Both the position numbers and the translations under genes were made by a program. Positions 26,910 through 37,000 of a stretch of 58,897 bases of DNA are shown here, piece after piece. The DNA is from an uncultured euryarchaeote (GTDB lineage: Archaea; Thermoplasmatota; Poseidoniia; Poseidoniales; Poseidoniaceae). Location: NCBI GenBank assembly GCA_937892945.1, contig CALBIL010000017.1, positions 1 through 58,897 on the forward strand, given 5' to 3'. Positions within the stretch are counted from its first letter, which is position 1. Every line of letters starts with the position of its first letter. The notes beneath the pieces are model-generated. The model was not told the origin of the DNA, made no database searches, and saw only the letters and a list, made by a program, of their open reading frames with translations.

Positions 26910-27947
26910 ATGTCACAAACAAAACGCATCACCCATATTGACAGCCTTCGGGGGGCGGCAGTACTCTTGATGGTAATGGTCCATGCAGCAGCTACATGGA
27001 ACCCATTCCAGGTTACACAAATGTCAATTCTAGCCTACGTTGTATCGGGGCTTGGAGGTTTAGCAGCCCCACTCTTTGTGACTTTATTTGGATGGGGTGT
27101 TGCGCGTAGTCAATTATCCGTGAAAGCAAGAATATTTCAAGCCCTTTTTCTTTTTATAGCACAAATTTTGGTGAACGCGACCTCACCTCATCTGTTCAAT
27201 CTATTCACCCCAGGCATACTTTCTCTCATGGGACTTTTGACACTCATTCTGCCGCTCTTAACCCTTCGAATGAAGCCATCCAATATTCAACCACTTGCCA
27301 TAACAACGGCTTTGGTCTTTGGAATACAGGTTTTCTTCCCCGAAGTCCAAGGTGATGGCGGATGGTCAGACCGGGTGAGTGACGTCTCAGCCTATCTGAT
27401 TGCTTCAAACTTATTTTTAACCGGTACATATCCGCTTTTCCCTTGGATTGTATTCGCGCTCCTTGGTGCGACAATATCCCTGGCAAACTCTGAGTCAAGC
27501 CAAACCCTTCAACAGAATAGATTCACCAAATCTGCACTTGTCCTCGGATTGGTATTCTGCCTCTCCACTTTCGTTTATTCAAACATCGAAAATACCCTCT
27601 GGGCACATCCGACCGAGGATGCTTACTTGACGTTCTTTCCTGCAAATCCAGCGTTCATTGTTGCAGCAACGACAGGTGTGTTGCTGATCTGGACATTCAT
27701 ACAACGGTATGAGTTGCCTTTTCTCAGCAGCACAGGTCAAATTTCGCTGACCATTTACCTTGTCCACTTCATTCCCCTGTCATTGATGAATGATTTTGAA
27801 ACCATTCACCAATGGGGGTTAGAGACATCTGCAGTAGCCGTCTTCCTCTACACGTTGGCATGGATACCAGCCTCAGCCCTTTGGCTGAAACATTGGCCGC
27901 ATATCAACTTCGAGACAGTGCTCAAGAGGATTCGAAAATCACTCTGA
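26910..27947 (+). CDS. Polytopic membrane protein, heparan N-acetyltransferase/acyltransferase-like (DUF1624 type)
   Basis: This 345-residue protein has about ten membrane helices. It opens with HIDSLRGAAVLLMVMVHA, the start typical of membrane acyltransferases, in which Asp/Arg and a helix His are conserved. Later FPWIVFALLGATISL and STGQISLTIYLVHFIPL fit the same fold. Such proteins move acyl groups onto surface glycans or lipids. It begins 4 bases after purQ but is unlikely to share its role. The 3' end overlaps the convergent proteorhodopsin gene by 9 bases. The exact family (acyltransferase 3 versus DUF1624) cannot be settled here. Confidence 0.8.
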   Translation: MSQTKRITHIDSLRGAAVLLMVMVHAAATWNPFQVTQMSILAYVVSGLGGLAAPLFVTLFGWGVARSQLSVKARIFQALFLFIAQILVNATSPHLFNLFTPGILSLMGLLTLILPLLTLRMKPSNIQPLAITTALVFGIQVFFPEVQGDGGWSDRVSDVSAYLIASNLFLTGTYPLFPWIVFALLGATISLANSESSQTLQQNRFTKSALVLGLVFCLSTFVYSNIENTLWAHPTEDAYLTFFPANPAFIVAATTGVLLIWTFIQRYELPFLSSTGQISLTIYLVHFIPLSLMNDFETIHQWGLETSAVAVFLYTLAWIPASALWLKHWPHINFETVLKRIRKSL

Positions 27948-28655
27948 AGCAGCAAGAGCTTCGGTTGCTTTCTTAGCACCCATCCATGCAACAACACCGA
28001 AACCGATCTTGTTGATGATGTCTGCAATATTGTAAGCAACTGCCATAGCTTCTTGGTTACCATCGAGCAAATTAACTTCAGGACTGAAGAGGTAGCCGAG
28101 AGGGTAGATGATCCATCCGACGACGATGAACCAGCGAAGTGCGTTTGCGCTCCACATGAGTTCAGGTGCGATTTTACTGTTGTCGACACCAAGGCCAGAG
28201 GTCCATGGGGTTCCAGTTGCTACGATAATCATAGCCCAACCTGCTCCACCAAGTACCAATGCAGCCATGCCGTTCATTAAACCAGCTTCGCCAGCATATC
28301 CGAATCCAATCATGATGAGAGCACCAGTGAAACAGATTCCAGTGAATCCAAGACCAGCGACCTTTGTGTCAGTGATTGCACCCTTGCCGATGAGGGAAGG
28401 GAATTTGAGAGCCATCAATGGAACTGTAATAATCCAGTCCATGTAACGGTATTCAATTGAAACTTCCCCGTAATCGGCGTAGACTCCACGCATGTAGTAG
28501 TAATGGAATGCGGCAATACCGACAATCAGTGCTGAGATTGTCATTGTTGTACGGTACTGAGGTGCAACGTTTCCTCGCTCACTCATGAAGAACACGAATG
28601 CTGCCCCCATCGAGATGTACCCGATGAAGAACAAGAAGAACGTCAGTGTTTGCAT
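27939..28655 (-). CDS. Proteorhodopsin-type light-driven pump (DTK motif); 5' end damaged
   Basis: This seven-helix retinal protein of 238 residues is counted from the first usable ATG. Helix C reads RYMDWIITVPLMALKF: Arg and Asp match Arg94 and counterion Asp97 of proteorhodopsin, Thr matches 101, Met lies at tuning position 105 and Lys at donor position 108. The retinal lysine is in NKIGFG, and the helix B His is in AFHYYYMRG. Upstream, in frame, the DNA still encodes a signal peptide (TTSLLLVATFALAFAGTVSA) and the expected N-terminal loop. The only upstream in-frame ATG (28805) is cut off by a TAA at 28782-28784, and no other start lies between. Translation from 28655 would keep helix A but lose the signal peptide. 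A proton pump is the likely function. Confidence 0.93.
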   Translation of the reverse strand: MQTLTFFLFFIGYISMGAAFVFFMSERGNVAPQYRTTMTISALIVGIAAFHYYYMRGVYADYGEVSIEYRYMDWIITVPLMALKFPSLIGKGAITDTKVAGLGFTGICFTGALIMIGFGYAGEAGLMNGMAALVLGGAGWAMIIVATGTPWTSGLGVDNSKIAPELMWSANALRWFIVVGWIIYPLGYLFSPEVNLLDGNQEAMAVAYNIADIINKIGFGVVAWMGAKKATEALAASE

Positions 28656-28805
28656 ACCGTCATCTACACCATCAGAGAGGAATTCAGGCAGTCCATTTTT
28701 TCCAACTGGAAGTGGAACAGCAGCGCTGACCGTTCCTGCGAAAGCAAGGGCGAATGTGGCAACTAACAGCAGGCTCGTGGTTTATGAAAATCGTTGATTT
28801 AACAT
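28656..28805 (-). pseudogene. Proteorhodopsin signal-peptide coding segment separated from its start by TAA
   Basis: Reading from ATG 28805 gives MLNQRFS, then TAA, then an uninterrupted signal peptide and leader of 42 codons that join the rhodopsin frame at 28655. The sequence around the stop (TCATAAACCACG) sits where ATGAAAACCACG would give a normal MKTTS start, so a small change or an assembly error is a simple explanation. This segment is part of the rhodopsin gene, listed apart so the lesion is visible. Confidence 0.7.
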
Positions 28806-28825
28806 ATCACTCAAAAACTATTTTT

Positions 28826-28844
28826 GGCCCGGGCCTTATAATAG
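28826..28844 (-). promoter_or_regulatory. Candidate proteorhodopsin promoter: TATA-like box beside a palindrome
   Basis: On the minus strand CTATTATAAGG (28834-28844) resembles an archaeal TATA box, about 50 bases before the expected start codon region. It abuts the perfect 10-base palindrome GGCCCGGGCC (28826-28835), which could be a regulator site or may shape initiation. Position and composition support a promoter; no start site is known. Confidence 0.45.
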
Positions 28845-28892
28845 GCTGTAAATTACCATAGAAGCCATATTTTGCTGACGAATGCGTAGCAA

Positions 28893-30665
28893 TCACTCGC
28901 TTTGACCCGTTTGAACGGCCCACATGCGAGTGTAAATCCCGCCCTTTTCAACTAAATCTTCATGCGCGCCATCTTCGACAATCTTTCCTTGGTCGAGCAC
29001 CAGTATTCGGTCGGCATTCCGGACGGTAGAAAGGCGATGAGCAATAATAACTGCAGTACGATCTTGTGAGAGTTTGTTGATTGAGCGTTGGAGCGCAGCT
29101 TCGGTTTCGTTATCGACAGCCGAGGTTGCCTCATCGAGAATGAGGAGAGGCGCATCCTTGAGCACTGCCCTCGCTATGGCCAAACGTTGCCTTTGACCGC
29201 CAGAAAGACGGTGACCCCCCTCACCAACTAAAGTGTTCCATTGTTCGGGTAATTCCTCAACAAACTCTGACACCTCAGCCAGCCGAGCTGCTTCATACAC
29301 TGCGTCGTCCAGTGCTTCAGGATTCCCGTAGCGGATATTTTCTTTGATTGTCGTCGGGAATAAAGTGATGTGCTGATCGACCAAAGCCATAGATGAGCGC
29401 AATCGTTCTAAACGCCATTGATCAAGTGGCTTTCCTGCCCATTCAACAGTTCCCCGAGTGGGTTCTGCAAATCGTAACAGCAAGCGAATCAATGTGGTTT
29501 TACCTGCGCCGGTTGAACCAACGACACCAACAGTTTCCCCAGAACGCAATTCAAGGTTCAGGTTCGAAAATACAGGGTCTCGGCCAGGATAAGAAAAGTC
29601 AACATCCGAAAACACAATTGATGAAGCTTCAATCTCTTCGAGCGAAGGAACATACTCGCCTTGTTTGATTTCGGTTGGAGAGGTCAGAACATCGAGAACG
29701 CGTGTTGATGATGCCATTGCTCTTTGATACAAATCAAACGTTTCACCAAGACGGGTCAGTGGCCAAAGTAATCTTTGTGTCATGAACACAAGTACGGAAT
29801 ACGCCCCAACCGCCAGAGTACCCTCTAACGTCATCCATCCTCCGAGAAGAAGTGTTGCAGTAAAGCCACATAAGATGGCCATCCGAATAAGTGGGGTGAA
29901 TGCAGCAGACAAACGAATTGCTTCTCGATTTGCATCTCGGTATTGGTTACTCAACGCCTCAACTCGCTTCATTTCGCGTTCTTCAGCGGTGAAGGATTGA
30001 ATTGTTGACATACCAGACAAATCGTTCTCAAGTAGAGCATTCATTGCGCCTGCGGATTTCCGAACCTCAGCATACCTCGGCTCGAGACTTTTTTGATATC
30101 GAAACGACCCCCAAATGATGATTGGTATTGGCAGAACTGCGAATAAAGCCACCTTCCAAGAAATAAACAAAAAGACGCTACCAACTACAATGACTGTAGT
30201 ACTGACTTGGAGAAAATCATTTGCACCCTTATCCAGAAACCGTTCGAGTTGATTGACATCATCGTTGAGAATTGCTAAAATATCACCTTTTTGACGCTCA
30301 TCAAACCATCCCATTCCTTGTTTTTGAACGTGATCGAAAGTATCGAGTCGCAATTCATGCTGAACAGTTTGTGCTAGGTTTCTCCAGAGAATCCCATAGA
30401 AGTATTCGAACAAGGATTCGAGCCCCCAAATCGCAAATGTAAGAATAGAGAGCAAGATCAATTGATGCCAAGGGTCAATCAAACCGAACGAAGCGAGTAA
30501 CGAATCTTCCTTCAAAACAACAACATCGACCGCTAATCCAATCAGTAAAGGCGGGGCTAAATCCCATACCTTGTTGATAATGGAACACGCAGAAGCAAGA
30601 CGTATCGTACTCCTGTGAGAGCGCATGTAGACAAGAAGACGCTTGAATGGACCCACATCCGACAT
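28893..30665 (-). CDS. ABC exporter (fused permease and ATPase, MsbA/MDR type)
   Basis: This 590-residue half-transporter works as a dimer. Residues about 1-310 form six membrane helices, and residues about 345-585 the ATPase. The ATPase has Walker A GSTGAGKTT, signature LSGGQRQRLAIARA, Walker B LLILDEATSAVD and the switch His in IIAHRLSTV. ELRSGETVGVVG and VDQHITLF (Q loop) are in place. Export of lipids, peptides or drugs is typical; the substrate cannot be inferred. The gene is divergent from the GGGP synthase, with about 107 bases between starts, and upstream of proteorhodopsin on the same strand. Confidence 0.93.
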   Translation of the reverse strand: MSDVGPFKRLLVYMRSHRSTIRLASACSIINKVWDLAPPLLIGLAVDVVVLKEDSLLASFGLIDPWHQLILLSILTFAIWGLESLFEYFYGILWRNLAQTVQHELRLDTFDHVQKQGMGWFDERQKGDILAILNDDVNQLERFLDKGANDFLQVSTTVIVVGSVFLFISWKVALFAVLPIPIIIWGSFRYQKSLEPRYAEVRKSAGAMNALLENDLSGMSTIQSFTAEEREMKRVEALSNQYRDANREAIRLSAAFTPLIRMAILCGFTATLLLGGWMTLEGTLAVGAYSVLVFMTQRLLWPLTRLGETFDLYQRAMASSTRVLDVLTSPTEIKQGEYVPSLEEIEASSIVFSDVDFSYPGRDPVFSNLNLELRSGETVGVVGSTGAGKTTLIRLLLRFAEPTRGTVEWAGKPLDQWRLERLRSSMALVDQHITLFPTTIKENIRYGNPEALDDAVYEAARLAEVSEFVEELPEQWNTLVGEGGHRLSGGQRQRLAIARAVLKDAPLLILDEATSAVDNETEAALQRSINKLSQDRTAVIIAHRLSTVRNADRILVLDQGKIVEDGAHEDLVEKGGIYTRMWAVQTGQSE

Positions 30666-30772
30666 ACCCGGTCGTCATCGAAGAGGTATGAGAACTCTAT
30701 GTCTGACCCCTTCACGCGGTTTTTGTGCGTAACGCCTATGCCGTGGCCATCAAACGCACAGTTGGGGATGAC

Positions 30773-31579
30773 ATGAGAAGGGCCGACGCTACAACACTGG
30801 AATACGTGACTTCAAACAGCCAAAACACACGGCACATCACCCTTATCGACCCAGCAAAACAAGATCCAAACACGGCTGCCAATCGAGCCATGGTTGCCGT
30901 TGAATGTGGAAGCAGCATGATATTTGTAGGCGGCTCGACAGACACTCCAGACGAGGTCGTCCATGCTACATGTCAAGCCATCCAAGAAGCCTTTGAATTA
31001 CGAACCTTTGCTGCAAGCCAAGACCCTGAATCCGATGAATCCCAATGGCAAATACCAGTTGTTCTCTTCCCCGGCGGTGCCCACGCTCTTTCTCCTGCTG
31101 CAGATGCAATCACTTTCATGATGCTGATGAATTCAAACATTCGCCGATTTTTGGTCGGAGAACAAATTCGCGGCGCACCTTATCTCGAGAAATTTGGCGT
31201 TGAGGCATTACCCACAGGGTATCTTGTATGCGCCCCAGGCGGGCGAGTAGGAGAAGTTGGAGAGGCGGAGCTGATTCAACCAGAGGACTCTGATTTAGTT
31301 CATGCTTATGCTCTAACGGCTCGAATGTTCGGATTCAAAATACTCTATCTCGAAGCAGGGAGTGGAGCGGATTCTCAAGTACATCCACGGTTAATCGAAA
31401 GTGCCCGTACAGTTGAAAACCTCACGCTTGTCGTTGGTGGCGGAATACGAACCCCAGAGCAAGCAGCCCTTGCAGCACAAGCGGGTGCGGATTGGATTGT
31501 AACTGGAACGCTAACAGAAGATGCGGCTGATTTAGAAGAACTCCGCCAACGTATTAGCGGAATAGTCTCAGTATTGTAA
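30773..31579 (+). CDS. Geranylgeranylglyceryl phosphate synthase
   Basis: This enzyme joins sn-glycerol-1-phosphate to geranylgeranyl diphosphate, the first committed step of archaeal ether lipid synthesis. The 268-residue TIM-barrel shows HITLIDPAKQDP near the N terminus, VGGSTD, VVLFPGG, LYLEAGSGA and the phosphate-binding VVGGGIRTPEQA and GADWIVTGT at the C terminus, all standard for the PcrB/GGGPS family. ATG 30773 follows GGGGA at a suitable distance; a GTG at 30725 would add 16 residues. The gene is direct evidence that the organism is archaeal. Confidence 0.95.
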   Translation: MRRADATTLEYVTSNSQNTRHITLIDPAKQDPNTAANRAMVAVECGSSMIFVGGSTDTPDEVVHATCQAIQEAFELRTFAASQDPESDESQWQIPVVLFPGGAHALSPAADAITFMMLMNSNIRRFLVGEQIRGAPYLEKFGVEALPTGYLVCAPGGRVGEVGEAELIQPEDSDLVHAYALTARMFGFKILYLEAGSGADSQVHPRLIESARTVENLTLVVGGGIRTPEQAALAAQAGADWIVTGTLTEDAADLEELRQRISGIVSVL

Positions 31580-31587
31580 ATGACGAA

Positions 31588-32853
31588 TCAATCTTCATCG
31601 TCAAAGACAACAGGGTCGCCGGATCCACCCGGGGATGGAGGTCGGGTGCCATCAACTTCGATACCTTGTTCAATTTCACTTTCGCTGACATCAAGGTGAA
31701 CACGGCCACCTTCTGCCAACGTCGTCATGTCGCCAGTTTCAGGTGTTGATAATGTTCGCTTCACATCAGGAGCGTTACTGTATGCATCTCGCTTTGCTTC
31801 TCGAGCATCGTGTGTTCGAACCAATGAAAGTGAATCGGCAAAGACCCGCCCAACCACTTCACGAGTGCGCTCACCACGGCGAACAGAGTCCAGTTCGTGC
31901 ACCATTGTTTCACGTTGTCCTTCAAGTTCACGTAGTTCAGCCGTTCTGTCTTGTAAAGCCGCTTCCATGTCAGTAAGTGTAAGGGTGATTTGTTGAATAC
32001 GTTCGTCGCGTTCAAACACATCATTGTGAAGTCGGCGTTCTCGTCGGCGAAGAGAGTCATATTCTCTGTTTCGTTCAAGCAGTCGTCGCTTAAGTTCATC
32101 AATTTGTTCGACCAAGTAGTCGTGTTCTGCTGAAACGGACCGAGGCCCTTGCATAACTCGCTCAAGTTGCTCTTCTAATTCACCGAGGCGTCCATCTCGG
32201 GCATCGAGGAGACCTCGCAATCGATCGGCGATATCTCGGAGTCTTTGTCGCTCTTCTTCAAGCGCTTTGTTGGCCGCCTGTTCAGCGTCATTTTGTGCAA
32301 TTGCAGTGTTGAGTTGTGCTTTCAAACTTCGTACTTCTTCAGCAGTAACGGAGGTAAGTCCAGCATCAGCAGCCCGTTCAAGGGCTTCGACCATCTGTCC
32401 AATTCTGCCTTCCATTTCACCGATGACATCATCTTGCTGTGCGGTCAAAGTCCGCAACTGGCCAACTTCGGTAGCCATTGATTCACGTTCTTCGTGTGAA
32501 AGAGAGGATTGCTGTGAAGATAACTCTTCACGGAGATCGCCGAGTAGGCGTTCCAGGTGAATCACTTTTGATTCACTGTCTTGTAAAGCAGCATCAGATT
32601 CAGCGAGCCGTGCAACTTCAGGCGCAACCATATCTTCTCGTTCAGCGAGATCAAGTTCGAGAACACGGAGTCGTTGTTTTACTGAAACCATTTCTTCATT
32701 GCGAGCAGCGAGCTCATTCCAAGCGATGAGCACTTCTTCAACCAGTTGTTCGACAGGGTATCCTTTGAGCATGCCTTCCAAAGCCGCTCGTTCATCGCCT
32801 ATTGCGTCACCAATTCGATTGATACCACTAGTTCCGGAAGAGTCGAGGGTCAT
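31588..32853 (-). CDS. Long coiled-coil protein, probable partner of the adjacent actin homolog
   Basis: This 421-residue protein is almost all Glu/Arg/Leu-rich coiled coil between about residues 45 and 350 (for example LRVLELDLAEREDM, LKAQLNTAIAQ, ELKRRLLERNREYDSL). A short N-terminal segment (MTLDSSGTSGI) and a disordered acidic tail (PPSPGGSGDP, VVFDDED) flank it. There is no membrane helix or enzyme motif. It lies 94 bases downstream of the actin-like gene on the same strand. Coiled-coil scaffolds are common partners of actin-like filaments, so a cytoskeletal or cell-shape role is a reasonable inference, not a demonstrated one. An SMC-like ATPase is excluded because there is no Walker A. 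Confidence 0.75.
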   Translation of the reverse strand: MTLDSSGTSGINRIGDAIGDERAALEGMLKGYPVEQLVEEVLIAWNELAARNEEMVSVKQRLRVLELDLAEREDMVAPEVARLAESDAALQDSESKVIHLERLLGDLREELSSQQSSLSHEERESMATEVGQLRTLTAQQDDVIGEMEGRIGQMVEALERAADAGLTSVTAEEVRSLKAQLNTAIAQNDAEQAANKALEEERQRLRDIADRLRGLLDARDGRLGELEEQLERVMQGPRSVSAEHDYLVEQIDELKRRLLERNREYDSLRRRERRLHNDVFERDERIQQITLTLTDMEAALQDRTAELRELEGQRETMVHELDSVRRGERTREVVGRVFADSLSLVRTHDAREAKRDAYSNAPDVKRTLSTPETGDMTTLAEGGRVHLDVSESEIEQGIEVDGTRPPSPGGSGDPVVFDDED

Positions 32854-32947
32854 ACAAGCGGCTATCGCCGCCCAACCACACTTGAACTTTCGCCATTGAA
32901 ACAAGCCTTAGACGGCTGGTTTTCTACCCTTTGAAAGAGCCCGGCAA

Positions 32948-33952
32948 TCAGTTGATTGCAGTGAACATGTCATCTGGCATTTCGCCAGCGAGTTGGAGTG
33001 CGCCCGTAGCAACTGCGTTGATTGGGTCTTCGACACACCATACATTGACATCGCCGATATCGGAGATTTCATCAGCCATTCGAGCAGCGACGCCTTCAAT
33101 CAAGGAGCCACCACCAGAGAGGATGATGTTGTTTCGGAGAATAGGTTGGTATTCAGGGTCTGCGCCAGCAACAATTCGCTTGATTGCGTTTCCGATCTTT
33201 GGAATAATCATTTCACACGCTTGGTTGACAAGGTCGCCAATATCGACGACTTGTTTCTTCCCTTCAACAGATAACTCGACCATTGCTTGACGGTCTTCGC
33301 TACCAACATAGGATACTTCTTCCTTCCACTTGCGAACCATGTCCTTTGTAACTTGAGCGCCGGTGTATTTCTTTCGGATGAGTTCCATAAGTTCGTTGTC
33401 GAGCCAGTCTCCAGCTTCTTGGATGGTGACTTGGTCTTCGTCAGTTGGGAATGTTCCGTAAATTCGTGCGATATCGGTTGTTCCTGCACCAATATCAACA
33501 ACAATAGAACTTGCAATTTCGCCAATTCCAAAGGCGGTGGCGAAAGGTTCTGTAACGACCATGATGGCGTTAACTTGTCCACGTAGCGTAGCAACAAGGT
33601 TGGACTTGTCAGTAAATGAAACGTGGCTTGGGGAGCAGATAACTCCGAAGACTTCATCGAATTCTTCAGGGTCTACTGTTTCCAAAAGGTGAGAAACAAA
33701 CGCCTTAGCAGCAGCCAAATTACCTTCATCGTCTTGTGCAACACCAGCAGCCATAGGCCGGTAGAGGTTACATGCGAGTTTGTTCTTGAGGGCATCGCTT
33801 CCAAACAGGACATCTCGTCCGAGGAAATTTCGTGCAACCGGGTCTTTAGGACGCCCGACGACAGTTTCGATTGTGTGGCTGATGCCAGCACTTGATGCAA
33901 TAGTAGATTGATAGGTACCTAGGTCGATTCCAACATATAGACGGTCACTCAT
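32948..33952 (-). CDS. Actin-like ATPase of the MreB/MamK type
   Basis: This 334-residue protein has the full actin-fold nucleotide site: phosphate 1 loop YVGIDLGTYQS (about 5-15), phosphate 2 loop VVDIGAGTTDIA (about 145-156), the adenosine motif ILSGGGSLIEG (about 285) and the connecting segments (VVTEPFATAFGIG). Length and motifs resemble bacterial MreB and MamK more than eukaryotic actin or crenactin. Filament formation is expected. ATG 33952 is preceded by GGAAGGTGA. The long coiled-coil gene follows on the same strand. A role in cell shape or polarity is inferred from the family. Confidence 0.92.
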   Translation of the reverse strand: MSDRLYVGIDLGTYQSTIASSAGISHTIETVVGRPKDPVARNFLGRDVLFGSDALKNKLACNLYRPMAAGVAQDDEGNLAAAKAFVSHLLETVDPEEFDEVFGVICSPSHVSFTDKSNLVATLRGQVNAIMVVTEPFATAFGIGEIASSIVVDIGAGTTDIARIYGTFPTDEDQVTIQEAGDWLDNELMELIRKKYTGAQVTKDMVRKWKEEVSYVGSEDRQAMVELSVEGKKQVVDIGDLVNQACEMIIPKIGNAIKRIVAGADPEYQPILRNNIILSGGGSLIEGVAARMADEISDIGDVNVWCVEDPINAVATGALQLAGEMPDDMFTAIN

Positions 33953-34065
33953 ATTCTTCACCTTCCGCATTGCGGATGTATCGGCGAGGATGCCACCACC
34001 CTTCAAGGTTCACCTTTACATTCCTTGCTTCTTTGAACAAAATTAAACACTAATATGACTCGCAG

Positions 34066-37000
34066 TCACTCGCTTTCGTGCAAGTGCTCCGCAGCACGGT
34101 AACCGACAGCATTTCCAAAAGCCGGTGGAACCTTTTCTTCATCATTTTTTCGTCGAACATTCCAACTCAACTGATACATCAAAACAAAGCCAGCAATGAT
34201 GCCCATTACGCCCCATGCAAACGCCCCCGCAATGCGGAGGTTCTGAGAAGCTACACCTTCCTCTGACGGAGAACCTTCTTTCGAATTTTCAAGCAAGGGA
34301 TTGTTCCAATTACTCGTAAAAGTACCATCATCGCGAAGAAGTACAATGTCATTCTTTCCTTCAGGTGAAAGGTTTCGACTTTGAGCATGAACTTCAATCT
34401 GTAAATCCTCACCCCGAATATCCCATACGGGCAGATTGTTCGGAATGTACCATGTACAGGAAAAGGTTCCATTGACGACATTTTGTTTCATGCAAGAAGC
34501 AATCGGGTATGAGCCGCCAGAACTTGAAGAATTCAACACACGGATTTCAGCACCTGTATCAAACGCATCCCCTTCACTATCTACAACACTCCACTGAACA
34601 AGAAGGGTATCGTACCATTCTCCACCATTTTCTGGCGACAAAACAAAATCGATCGAAGGGAGTGAATCGACTGGCCTACAACCGAATGCATCGACCGGCC
34701 AAAATGTTGAAACGACAACAGTAAAACACATGTCTACATTATCGAATATTCCATCACCGTCAGAATCATCGATGCACCCATTTGAATCGGCGTCAAATGC
34801 AGTTGAGTTTTCATTTGGACAATCATCGACGTTGTCCGGGACAGTATCTTCATCAGAATCATCAATACACCCATCACCATTCAAATCCCAGCCGCTGGCG
34901 TTTTCATTCAGACACCCATCAATGCTGTTTGAAACTCCATCACCGTCTCCGTCTTCCCATGAAGTAGAATCGCGTAGAACACCTTGAACTGCTAAAGCGA
35001 ACCCAACACGATTCCCATCGATACCAACAGAATTATCTTGGTTGCCAGGAGACACATAGCGAGCACGTACTTCAACTTCGACCCATTCTATTCCGTCGAG
35101 GTCTTCCTCCGAAAGTGAAACGGCTAGAGTTGTTTCATTGGTCATTGGAAACGATGTATTATTTGAGAAATCTACCATCTGGGAAAGATAGAGCGTAGAA
35201 TCTCCATCGCTTTGATATTCATTTGCAACAGTAATGCGGCCATCAGAAAGCCGAACAATAAGTTGCAAGTCATCAACCAAATGGGGCTCAGGTGCTGCTG
35301 CCCATGCCAACCGAGCATCAAAAGAGCCATTCGAAAGACTGAATCGCTCTACAAAAACATCTCCATTTTTCAAAAACGGACCCACTGCCCCCGATCCGTT
35401 CCAAGGTGCGCCCACTAAGTTTTCCAAAGCTTCAGAATCCCCTTGCCTTTGTTGGAGCCATGCTTGTGGGTTTTGGTCGAGGAGACGGAAAGAATCGTGA
35501 ATCCAAAGATTATCTGTGGGCGAAACATCTCCTTGATGTAGTGCAGTTTCAAGTTCACCGATATCAATCAATTCTGAGAGATTCAGTTGCCCCCAACCAT
35601 CGTAATGATTTTGCACATCCATTCCGCCGTTTTCACCATTTCTTACATCTGATGGAAGTGGTGTAGTTGCCAGGGAGAGCAATGCTCGCAGGAGTGCACC
35701 TGAAGGGGAAAAACCGGCGGCAAGACTGAGGTTATTTGTAGCATTCTTCTCATCCCCAACCCATTCAGGACGCAGTTCACTCACCGTTCGAAGTGTCCGG
35801 TTTTCTTTTCCAGAAATCCACCCTTGCTCAACCATTTGCTGAATGATTGCTGCGGCGCTTGTAGCTGCAGGCGTCGCCATACTCGTACCCGAAGAAGAAC
35901 GTAAATCATCGTTGTAAGAATCACTCACTCCATCCGCTCGAGCGGATTGAACAGAAGAGCCGATAGCGAGAGCAAATATTCCGTTTGTCCCTCCTTCGGT
36001 AGGGCCGATTGAAGAAGCACCCCATCTGTCTTGTGATTCCGCCTTCACCGAGGCGCCAACAGCAACGACATTTCTCCCATTTGCTGGCTCCAACAGTTGC
36101 CCTCCATTGTTGCCTGGTGCAATAAATGCAAGGGACCAAGGCATCTCTAAAGCCCAAGCATCAAAATCTCCAGTGCGTGCAGTATACGCAGTTGTGGCAT
36201 CACCCCATGAATTTGAATGAAGAGTGGCGCCATTCAACCCCGCTTCGACAAGCAGAGCATCAACATCCGGGGGAACCCACCCCTCATCAGAAACAATATC
36301 TTGGAAGATAAGTTGTGAAGCGTAGGAAAGTGAAGAGCCGTTTTGAGGTAATGCATTTGAACGCATATCATAGACGTTGTAACAAGACAGTGTTCCCGCT
36401 ACATGCGTCCCATGACGGTAATCAGCATGGCCAGAAGTGTCACCAGAATCGATTGAATGATTGAGTAGCAATACCTTGCGGTGATCGAAACCGGGAACGC
36501 CGACCCCGTCAGATAAATTCACGCCGACGGCGCCAAGTTCTCCAGCAGCAGTAGCGTTTCGGAAACAGGCATGGTCGGCATCGAGTCCCGAATCAGCAAC
36601 AGCAACAACAACCCCTCCACCATTAAGCCCTAATTCCCAGGCAGGATTTCCAGTTGTAAATCCGTGCTGAAGTAATGAGCCAACCTGCTCGTTACGCGCT
36701 GAAGTTTGCAATACCGGCTCGACCCAGAGCAATCCATCGATCGAGGAAAGAACCGAAAAACCAGCATGCCACTCCACAACCTCAACGTGAGGGATCACTG
36801 ATGAATACTGCTCGGGTTGCGATTCAATAGCGACGCCAAAATGGGCGAATTGAGTGACTAATTGATGCACAGCTTCAGGAGGAAGGCTCGGTTCGAATAC
36901 AAACCGAAACGACTCATATTCAGTAAATCGCCCGACGTCGCCTTTGAATTGAACAGTTGGAGCCTCACCATCATCCACCCCTTGCACAATGCCTGCGCCC

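Noticed and set aside
31588-32853. SMC/Rad50-type ATPase
   Set aside because: The protein is coiled coil but has no Walker A or B motif or hinge.
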